Origin: Trigonopsis variabilis
Taxonomy: Eukaryota > Ascomycota > Trigonopsidomycetes > Trigonopsidales > Trigonopsidaceae
Assembly: GCA_003707065.3 (NCBI GenBank)
Contig: PPXM03000003.1
Coordinates: 1,240,001 to 1,304,000, forward strand
Direction of reading: 5' to 3'
Length of the DNA stretch: 64,000 nucleotides
Below are positions 22,018 through 30,627 of this stretch, piece by piece. The stretch's first letter is position 1. Every line of letters starts with the position of its first letter. Under the pieces are notes generated by a model that worked only from the letters and a program-made list of their open reading frames with translations, was not told the origin of the DNA and did no database searches. The position numbers and the translations under genes are program-made.

Positions 22018-22668
22018 ATGCTTAGATCTATGATGAGAATAAGGTCTGTAGGACCTTTAAGAGGTATTGCGGTATCTCCGAGGAATAGTTGGACTAGCAG
22101 GCTATACACAACGGCACCATTTGATAAGAATTTGGTAAGTCTCAAGAGACACAGCCTATGCTAACATGAGTTCTTCCATGAGGATCCCGCTTTGAAATCA
22201 AATATTTTTGTTTCCTTTTCAAAAGATCCTAAAGCTATCATTATTGGCCGAATGCCAAAGGATGCTTTGGGCGAAGTTCCTGACTCTTACAATCCAGATT
22301 CACCTGACTATGACCGAGTGGTAATTGCAAAACCGGAAACATTCCTCACCAATACGGAGTTCATAGATATTTTGAATGACACCTGTCAGAAGTGGGTCCA
22401 TAAGTTGGAATACTATATCGGTGTGGCCGCGGGGACCCCAGCAGGCTACATGCATATCGTGGACATGAGACGGTATGTCCCTTACGGTCGAGTTCCAAGC
22501 CCGGATGACATAATTGGCTCCGTATATGTGGAAAAGAACGAGATTGTTCCGGGATCATATGAAGCAAACAATACATATAGGCCTTGTAGCCAAGCTGGCA
22601 TCTGCGGGCTACATCCAGAACTCCGCGAGAAGGTAAAGGAAGCCTGTGAAAGTAACAGGGAGAAATAA
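22018..22668 (+). CDS. Conserved-looking mitochondrial protein of unknown function
   Basis: Two exons, 22018..22134 and 22183..22668. The 48-nt intron (GTAAGT...TGCTAACAT...GAG) falls in phase 0, and the product is 200 aa. The N-terminus is a clear mitochondrial presequence: four Arg and no acidic residue in the first 20, then LYTTAPF as a likely cleavage region. The mature part is compact and globular in composition, with the motifs VSFSKDPKAIIIGRMP, DYDRVVIAKPETF, RYVPYGRVPSPDDIIGSVYV and IVPGSYEANNTYRPC. It ends in a Cys pair (CSQAGIC) and a helical tail. No membrane segment is seen. I do not recognise the family. Matrix location is inferred from the presequence. Confidence 0.8.
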
Positions 22669-22862
22669 ACCATGTCATATATAAGATAGTCTTACAATAT
22701 TTGGTTGTATCCTTTATATTGCATGAAGCTGTTTATGGGTTCTGAAAGTTGCCTCTGGTGTTACATCAGAAGTTGTAGAGCTTAATTCTGGCTGTGAATT
22801 AGATTCAACACAGTCTAATAGTTTATCGCATGTCAGGATCCTCCGCGTATTGGCGTGATCTT

Positions 22863-23600
22863 TCATTTTCCACTCACGTCGCGGCGACGACCGAACACCA
22901 CTCCTTCTGAGCTTTGATTTGCTCCTCCCATGTACCCGTATTGATACGTGTTCCATGCAGGAATTGTCCCGGGCGGAGGCTTGACATTGCTTCGAGAAAT
23001 CCTAACTCGATCGGGCGAAGGTAAAGAAGGACCGATGGGTTTAAGGTTCAGCTCGGGATACTTCTGACTAGCATACCGACTAAAAGATATTAGGCATCTC
23101 AAGACGGCATCACAATCTTTGCGTTCAAAGAGGTCGACCTTCATTAGCTATTACGACCGCACCCACTTACTGTTGTGAACAGTTCTTGCTGTGGTACTCC
23201 AACTTGCTGGGCGACTCTCAAAAATGCAGTGATATTTTCCATCTACTTGCAAAATCCTATTATTTTCTCACATAGTGGCGTCGATTATCGTGCCAAAGTG
23301 AGCCAAAATGGATCAAGGAGTCGTTAGTCACAAAAGCCACGAGACACACCTGGACAAATGGTAGACGGGACTCTTTAAAGGGAGCAGAATCAGGAATTAT
23401 CATATTGGCTAGTCTCTCCGTTAGTCTATTTCTGAAAAGACCTTTCATACGAGCAGAGTACCGTTCCATCGTGGAGAGCCTCAAATAAATCATTCTCCAG
23501 GGTTACTCCCAATGTTGAGTCCAACCAGGATTTTACCTATTCTGTTAGTTCATGGAGAAGTATTTAGGAAGCGTACTTCTTGTTCAGTCTGAGTTGACAT
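22863..23600 (-). CDS. stg1: Transgelin / calponin-type actin-bundling protein
   Basis: Five exons on the minus strand: 23577..23600, 23451..23536, 23350..23413, 23171..23242 and 22863..23138. The introns are 40, 37, 107 and 32 nt; the shortest clear intron in the window is here. Phases agree and give 173 aa. One calponin-homology domain runs through VKSWLDSTLG, LFEALHDGTVLC, MENITAFLRVAQQVGV and VDLFERKDCDAVL. The C-terminus carries a single calponin-like element (QSSEGVVFGRRRD). This is the layout of S. pombe Stg1 and S. cerevisiae Scp1, which bind and bundle F-actin in cortical patches and the cytokinetic ring. It is divergent from CYR1, 901 bp away. Confidence 0.94.
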
Positions 23601-24501
23601 TAATAGTTTACGATGCGATTGTCGCTACACTACGTACCTCCACTCACTGCGATCACGAGTATGGCTCGAAGAATTTAATTCTCTTCAAGAGGTGACCGAA
23701 ATATGGAAGTTGTGGCAACTCAGAATGATATCATTAGGCTAGCTTTCAATATGAAGTGAACGCGCTGGACTACATGTTTTCTTATCTATTGATAATCATG
23801 CTCGGTGCAATTAAAGTCTTAATCCCTTATTATGGTGTGATTTTTGAACATCTGTGCATGTTCGGCTCGTGAGTCCGAGAATCGTTGATGGGGGACGTTT
23901 TCAGAAGTGCGATCAATTGTCGGTTATTCTGATGATAGGTTGATGAATATTGAAATGACTTATCGAGACCTGGAACCTCGAGACTGCTGTATTATCGGTG
24001 ACTACGTCTTGCACTCTCCAGCGGGATAATAATAGTCGCATACTCGATACTGTTAACAAGGTATCCACTTCACATATCTATGAAGAGGCCATCTTATTGA
24101 CTCTCCACAATCAATATGGAGTCTTATTCTACGAGATAATTACCTTAAAGATCTTATTTTAGAGCGTGCTTGGTGTCTGCGGGTTGTCTATGTGTCACAT
24201 CATACACGAGGCGCCTAGAAGGAAAGGGTCCTTGAAACTAGGAATACGTCATGTATGAAAGTTTCGAATGCTATCATATCGAAAAGCCTGTATAAAGAGA
24301 CACACGTTAAGAGGATGAAATATATCTTTTTCCCTCATTTCTTGGTAAAGTCCACGAGGTACTTGCTCCCATTTGCGAGATCGCTAACATAATAGGTCTT
24401 GAATCAAGATTAAAATTTATCAGGTTTTGGGAAGGCTGACCTTGACCCGAGATGTGAGTCTTGCTAGGTTTCTCGTAGCTAATGATCAAGAGTTATGAAC
24501 T
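23601..24501. other. Divergent intergenic region, transgelin / CYR1
   Basis: About 900 bases containing both promoters and probably the CYR1 leader. No gene, RNA or repeat is recognised. Confidence 0.5.
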
Positions 24502-27500
24502 ATGGAGTTTCAATTAGGCTCACCCGGGCCACAAAAGCATAATAAAGTTTGGAACGTGATCAAAGGAGCATTGGCAAGGACAAAAGAGGAGAGTAAACCT
24601 GCCCTTGACCTTTTCGATGATAATTCTGGATCGACTGAAGATATACCTAGCCCAAAGAGTATAAGAGCTCTGACTGTTGAAAAGATCCTGGAGTTGATGC
24701 CGAATCCGAATGATGGGGTTGCGGAATCTATCAGCAGGATCCATGATAGCGCATCACCGGACGAAAATAAATATCCATTCACATTGAGGATAGTTAAATT
24801 GGACAGTCCTATTCTTCTCGTGTCTGTGAGTGAAGACACTACTGTCCGTGACCTCTATAAGCTATTGATGAAGATCTATTCTATTTCCCCCGATGACTTA
24901 ACGCAGTATGCACTGTGTTTTCGATATCGAAATCATGCTCGTGCGTTACATTTAAACGACCGCCCGGTTTCCTTACAAAATGAAGCGTTTCGAAGAGCCG
25001 GGTTCATACCCCAGAGAGACGATTTCTATGCTCTCGGAAAAATAAATACTTCTATGATTTTCAGATTTGTCTTCTACCTTCGTCCAATTCATTCTGCCAT
25101 ATCTCACTTTGGAGTTCAGATCAATCCTGGCGATAGGCACATAGATGTAAGTGATAAAGAAATATATCACATTCCGGCTGATGTTATCCGTCATGCATCT
25201 ACTGTCGCATCGTTAAATCTGTCAAATAACTTTTCACTTCAAGTGCCATTTGAGTTTAGCGAGCTTTTCATTAGGCTTCAACGGTTGAACATGGCTGACT
25301 GCTATCAAAAGAACCTTTCATGGATTCGAAATGCGTCCACTCTGACTCATTTATCTCTTTCTGGAAATCCGATCACCCCTGACAGTCTGCTTTCTCTTTG
25401 TGACTTGGTAAATCTCAAATCTTTGAATATATCTCGAACGTTAGCTACCGATGTACCGGAAAAATTCAAATTTCTTAACTATTTGGAATGTCTGAATTTG
25501 TCATCCAATGGCCTCGAGTCTTTTCCCCCTCACGTTTGCCTGTTAGCAAATTTGACCGAGCTTGACCTTTCATTCAATAAAATTCAAAGTATCCCAGAAA
25601 CCTTGTGTCAATTAAGAAAGCTTCAGGCGCTTATATTACATCATAATCGTCTTAGTGGGTCTCTGCCTGCTTGCATAAGAGAGTTGAAGTTCTTGAGCAG
25701 CTTGGATGTTAACATGAATAAACTGAGCGACATATCATGTATCAGCGATTGTGCGTACTTGGAATATCTTGATGTGTCTGAAAATAGTGTCCGGACAATC
25801 GAGCTCAACCTCCCAATGGTTCGAGAAATAAATGGGTCGCATAATGAACTTAATTATGTCATCTTCAGATGCGATTCACCATTCTTGATGCTATTAGATC
25901 TGTCGTGGTGCCGGCTGGAGCATTTGGATAGCTTGAATGTCGATGCCATTTCAAGTATCGAACGTTTACATTTAGAGCATAACCATCTAAGAATTATTCC
26001 AAATGAGATATTCAAGTTATCCAAATTGCAAATTTTGGATATGTCTTATAACGACGTGACTAACATTGACGATTTCTTCTATGATAGATGTCGAGAAACT
26101 GATGTCGTCTCGGCGCTGCAGGTGCTCGATATGCATCATAACCAGCTCTCAAGTCTCCCCCAAGCAGTTTGGAGTTTGTCAAACTTAAAAGTGCTAAATT
26201 TATCATCAAATAGACTTAAAAGTTTCCCTTTACCTATTGCTGATCTTTCATCAAAAGGGATGGGTGAAGGAAAGATTTTGGACAAGAACGCTGCAAGACC
26301 TTTAGGTAGTCCTCTCCAGACTCTTGAGAGCGCGAATACCATTGATAATGTGAATCCCTCATCTACCAGTGGAAATTTTCACTCTCATAAATGGAACAAT
26401 CAATGCGGGTTAGATCAGTATACGACTACGGTTAATGATGATAATTATTACTCCAGGACCAGCATAGGATCTATTTCGGATGATATTTCACCAACTAGAC
26501 CAACATTCTCCAGCTCATTATATTCTTTCAATGACAGACCAAGCATGTCGTTCACACTAAGAGATGGAAAAGAGCACCAAATATCACCTGAAGTAAGCCC
26601 AAAATCATCATTTTCAAGACGACATTCTTCATGGGCATTTCCGTCGATATTATATGAAAGATATGGTTCGTCAACTCCCATGCCAATTACGTCACGTTCT
26701 TCCTTGGCCGTTCCTGCAAGCGAATTGCTAGCTTTGTCATTGCATGAACTACATTTATGCAACAATGAGCTGAAGAATGATTGTCTGACTGCCATGAGCC
26801 TTTTTAGAAATTTGCGAGTCCTAAATCTGTCCTACAACAGCTTAACCAATGTTGATGAGTTTTTGATGAATAGCATTAGTTTGAATCGAAATCTTGAAGA
26901 GCTCTTTCTATCTGGTAATAGTATAGAGTCATTACTATTGCCGGATAGGAAGAGCTCTTCAGGCGCTACTATCTCAAAGATCATCTCCATCAACAAGCAA
27001 TGTCGACTATCCACATTGTTCTTGAACGGAAATAGTCTTCAGTCTCTGTCTTCAGAATTGGCGAAATTTAAAAATCTCTCTCTGCTTGACCTGAGCAATA
27101 ATGATTTAAGGTACGATGTTTGCAACTGGCCCTATGAATGGAATTGGAACTACAGCCGGAAGTTGAATTACCTGAATTTGGCTTGGAATCTTCATTTAGG
27201 AATTGGACCATCTACTCGGCCCCAGACTGCCGGTTTAGTGCACTTTGAGAAGATGCGATGTTTACAGTTCTTAGATTTATCTGGTGTGACCTGTAAATAT
27301 AGCGTTTTTCCTGATAATGAGAGAATATACGTACGAAATTCCGATTTAGCGCTCCAGAGTATGCCTTTTTCTGCATCATTCTCTCCAGACCGACAAAAAG
27401 AGGGTGGATGTGTCAACTTAAGACTCCGAACAGCTAATTCTTTTGAGATGTCAGGCTCCAGGTACTCGCGAGGTACATCGATCTCGCCAAGACCGCAAAA

Positions 27501-29595
27501 GGGCTTTTGTGGAGTGCAAGATCAGAACTCTTCAAAAGCACTTTATCAAAGTAGACATCTCATATTATCGGAGTGCACCAAACCTTCAAGTTTTTCAGAA
27601 AAAAGGCAATATCTCGATGATACGACAGGCACGGCCAAGAGCAGTAGTTTGACTATCTTCTCGGATGCGTCGACTGAGACTTCCGATCAAAATCTGATAG
27701 TTGATTGGGTGCCGGAGCTCCTTGAAAAGAAGATAATGAAGTCCTTAGAGTATTTGGAGGATGTTGAGGAAATTGAGGATGCATTGAGAAGAGCTTTTTT
27801 AATGACCAATATTGAGATCGGTAATTCTCTCTATGGAGATCAGTGGATTAAATTGAAGTTAATGGAGCCTGAAAATCAAGGAGATTCAGATAATTCTCAT
27901 GCTTTGTTGGATTTTCAGCTAGGATGCAGCGTGACAGCAATGTACTTTGTCGATTCATTACGATTAGAAAAAGCAGTGCCGTTGAGACGAAAAGTATACT
28001 GTGCTAATGTTGGCACTGCACGTGCCTTTTCCGTTCGAGGAGATGGGTCTGTTGTGGAATTATCTGAACTGCACTGCACACAGAACGAGTCTGAAGTTGA
28101 TCGTATTCTTGAGTGTGGGGGTTATATTAGTGATGACGGCAAGATTAATGGTAGAAAGTTTGAATCCCGCGGGTTTGGATGTTATGATCTTCATCCATAT
28201 TTTACATGTTCTCCTGATATAAGTTGCTATGATATCGATGACCAAGATATTGTTGTCGTTGCAAACTATAGTCTTTGGGAGTTTATAAGTCCAGAAGAAG
28301 CTGGTAGTTTGATATTACTATACTTACACTCTCCTCGGGCCGCTGCGGACTGTTTAAGAGATTATGCAATAGCTTACGGGTGTCAGCAGTCTTTAGGAGT
28401 GCAAATCATTGACTGCAGGACCACTATGAATTCTACTATTGAGACTCCGCTGCCTGATGTTCCGTATGACATTTCTAAGGCTATCCAGCCTCCTACCGGA
28501 CATATCGCAATGGTATTCACTGATATTGAAAATTCAACTGCTTTGTGGGAGAACCTAGAATTCGAAATGAAGCGAGTTATAAATGTTCACCATGATAAAC
28601 TAAGATCATTAAGAGATATATTTGAAGGTTATGAGGTCAAGACTGAGGGAGATTCATTTATGATTGCGTTTCAATCTCCTTTGAGAGCTCTGCTCTTTTG
28701 CTTGACCGCACAAGTTACTTTATTGACGTTAGATTGGCCTGATGGTCTTTTGAACTCTACTTACGGAGAGGAGACAAGAGACTCCTCGGGGAATGTGATT
28801 TATAGGGGCGTCAAAGTGCGTATGGGAATCCATTATGGCGAGCCAATCTATGAGTTGGATCTTGTATCTCGGCGAATGGATTATTATGGACCAGTAGTCA
28901 ACCGTGCGTCTAGAGTCAGCTCTATCGCCTATGGAGGCCAAATTGCTCTAAGTCAAAGTTTCTATGAAAGATTCGAAAGCATCAAAAGGTTCTTATCAGA
29001 CACTAATGCTGAGGGTGATATTGTTGAAGTCATTCAGGCTGGCTTGGAAGATTCATACCGTCAGGATATGAAGAAAATTGATAGAATTGGAGTTTTTATG
29101 GTACCTTTAGGACCATTTGAACTGAAAGGTTTGGATACACCTGACAATATCACTATTTGTTATCCACTGAGATTGTCTCACCGTTATAATCTTGACAGTA
29201 ATCGCCGGTCTTCTGTGAACAGTGGGGTTTTGGGGGCGAGCTCAAAAGTTCTCCATCGTCTCTTTACGGAAGTCTCTCATCTTGAATCAATCTGTTACAT
29301 CTTAGATGAGCAGAGCTCAGACGAAGTATGGCAGTCACGGTCGCTCCCGAGATTGAATATGATTACTTTATTGGAGACTATACCGACCTTCGAAGCGAGC
29401 AGAGACAATGCTGTAGCATTGTCTTTGCTTACTGAAGCCATCTCTCGGCTTGAGAACTGTCTGACTAATTTGCTTTTGAGGCTTGCAGCTGGCGACGTAC
29501 ATACTTATCTTGAGCGCCCATTGCTGGGTGATATCTTCTCCGAAGTTCAAGAAGGTGCCAGACGGAGATTAGAACAGTCTTCCGCGAAAAGATGA
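24502..29595 (+). CDS. CYR1: Adenylyl cyclase Cyr1
   Basis: A single uninterrupted frame of 1697 aa, close to S. pombe Cyr1 (about 1690) and shorter than the filamentous forms. Domains in order: a Ras-association-like domain (about 93-170), a long leucine-rich repeat region (about 230-930) with a Ser-rich insert (about 590-740), a PP2C-like domain (about 1100-1310), and a class III cyclase domain (about 1333-1560). The cyclase domain has its metal aspartates in VFTDIENS and KTEGDS, and NRASR for the transition state. A C-terminal tail (about 1590-1697) corresponds to the region that binds the cyclase-associated protein. The PP2C-like part lacks the usual metal aspartates. The enzyme makes cAMP for PKA in nutrient sensing. 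Confidence 0.97.
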   Translation: MEFQLGSPGPQKHNKVWNVIKGALARTKEESKPALDLFDDNSGSTEDIPSPKSIRALTVEKILELMPNPNDGVAESISRIHDSASPDENKYPFTLRIVKLDSPILLVSVSEDTTVRDLYKLLMKIYSISPDDLTQYALCFRYRNHARALHLNDRPVSLQNEAFRRAGFIPQRDDFYALGKINTSMIFRFVFYLRPIHSAISHFGVQINPGDRHIDVSDKEIYHIPADVIRHASTVASLNLSNNFSLQVPFEFSELFIRLQRLNMADCYQKNLSWIRNASTLTHLSLSGNPITPDSLLSLCDLVNLKSLNISRTLATDVPEKFKFLNYLECLNLSSNGLESFPPHVCLLANLTELDLSFNKIQSIPETLCQLRKLQALILHHNRLSGSLPACIRELKFLSSLDVNMNKLSDISCISDCAYLEYLDVSENSVRTIELNLPMVREINGSHNELNYVIFRCDSPFLMLLDLSWCRLEHLDSLNVDAISSIERLHLEHNHLRIIPNEIFKLSKLQILDMSYNDVTNIDDFFYDRCRETDVVSALQVLDMHHNQLSSLPQAVWSLSNLKVLNLSSNRLKSFPLPIADLSSKGMGEGKILDKNAARPLGSPLQTLESANTIDNVNPSSTSGNFHSHKWNNQCGLDQYTTTVNDDNYYSRTSIGSISDDISPTRPTFSSSLYSFNDRPSMSFTLRDGKEHQISPEVSPKSSFSRRHSSWAFPSILYERYGSSTPMPITSRSSLAVPASELLALSLHELHLCNNELKNDCLTAMSLFRNLRVLNLSYNSLTNVDEFLMNSISLNRNLEELFLSGNSIESLLLPDRKSSSGATISKIISINKQCRLSTLFLNGNSLQSLSSELAKFKNLSLLDLSNNDLRYDVCNWPYEWNWNYSRKLNYLNLAWNLHLGIGPSTRPQTAGLVHFEKMRCLQFLDLSGVTCKYSVFPDNERIYVRNSDLALQSMPFSASFSPDRQKEGGCVNLRLRTANSFEMSGSRYSRGTSISPRPQKGFCGVQDQNSSKALYQSRHLILSECTKPSSFSEKRQYLDDTTGTAKSSSLTIFSDASTETSDQNLIVDWVPELLEKKIMKSLEYLEDVEEIEDALRRAFLMTNIEIGNSLYGDQWIKLKLMEPENQGDSDNSHALLDFQLGCSVTAMYFVDSLRLEKAVPLRRKVYCANVGTARAFSVRGDGSVVELSELHCTQNESEVDRILECGGYISDDGKINGRKFESRGFGCYDLHPYFTCSPDISCYDIDDQDIVVVANYSLWEFISPEEAGSLILLYLHSPRAAADCLRDYAIAYGCQQSLGVQIIDCRTTMNSTIETPLPDVPYDISKAIQPPTGHIAMVFTDIENSTALWENLEFEMKRVINVHHDKLRSLRDIFEGYEVKTEGDSFMIAFQSPLRALLFCLTAQVTLLTLDWPDGLLNSTYGEETRDSSGNVIYRGVKVRMGIHYGEPIYELDLVSRRMDYYGPVVNRASRVSSIAYGGQIALSQSFYERFESIKRFLSDTNAEGDIVEVIQAGLEDSYRQDMKKIDRIGVFMVPLGPFELKGLDTPDNITICYPLRLSHRYNLDSNRRSSVNSGVLGASSKVLHRLFTEVSHLESICYILDEQSSDEVWQSRSLPRLNMITLLETIPTFEASRDNAVALSLLTEAISRLENCLTNLLLRLAAGDVHTYLERPLLGDIFSEVQEGARRRLEQSSAKR

Positions 29596-30627
29596 TAGAG
29601 GAGCGACTATTAATATCAAGATTATAACGATGAGGCATTCTCAGTGGATAGCTATAGTGATATTATCAGGTGTACAATCCAAGTCTTTCAGTTCAGACTA
29701 CTTTAAAAGGCAATTTCGAGGCTGGTTCTGGAATTATCATGGCGATTTTTAATATGTTTGCTGATAAAAAGCTTTGATCTCTGAATCTCAGCAAATCTGG
29801 GCTATTTTCTCTGGCTTGGCTTTTAATGAGCTTAAGGTAAGTGCGCATTCCATTGAATGAGCATGAGTACTCGACTGATATAGAAGAGCTATCAACGGTT
29901 ATTGAAGCCCAAAAGAAACTGCTAGCTTCTTCGGTGAGAGTTATTCATGTGAAGAAGTACCAAATAACTCTTGTCTTTTTCTTAAATTCTTATCAGCTTG
30001 AACTTTCATGTCCTTGTTCTTTTCTATCACTATGCTGTATTACTGATTTAGAATGTAAAGCCTTTAGCTAAAATATGCTCTGAGTCATCGTGATTTGACC
30101 TGAAACTGGTCGAATTCAGAGGACTATATATTCCATCGTCAGCATTGTTAGAGTATCAGTTCACTGACTCCCATTAAGTCAGTATGCTCCCTGTGATGCC
30201 AATTCGTCTTCGATTCAATCTTTAGCTACCGTATTTGTATGCTTCTTTTCAGGATATTCAATTTTATCGATATCGAGTACGTCAAAAGAACCGGTAGTAG
30301 AAGTTGACCTCCACCGTACACTACAAAAAATAACAGTTCTCAGCTGTGGACTTTAAGAACCAAAGCAGCACATTCTAGAACATGTATTTCAGAGGTAAGA
30401 CGGATGCTCTGAGCGTGTCACATTCCTATGTATTGGACGTCACTATTGCTAGAGTCGGCCTAGGTGAACGATCCCGTTACTACTCCTCACCCGAACCATA
30501 AGGGGATTAGCAGAATTATTCCTTCCCCTTGCAAAGCCTTTCATTTATTCCGATATATTATTCCTTTCTTTTCTAAACACATCTTATCCTTTGGACCTTA
30601 TCCCTGTGCCTTGGAGGCATTAGCATT
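29596..30627. other. Intergenic, CYR1 to Cid-type gene
   Basis: About 1 kb. Between 29738 and 30000 there are strong splice-like signals (GTAAGT at 29836, GATATAG at 29878-29884, GTGAGA at 29934, TTATCAG at 29991-29997) around short open frames. No convincing protein could be assembled. The rest looks like promoter sequence. Confidence 0.4.
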
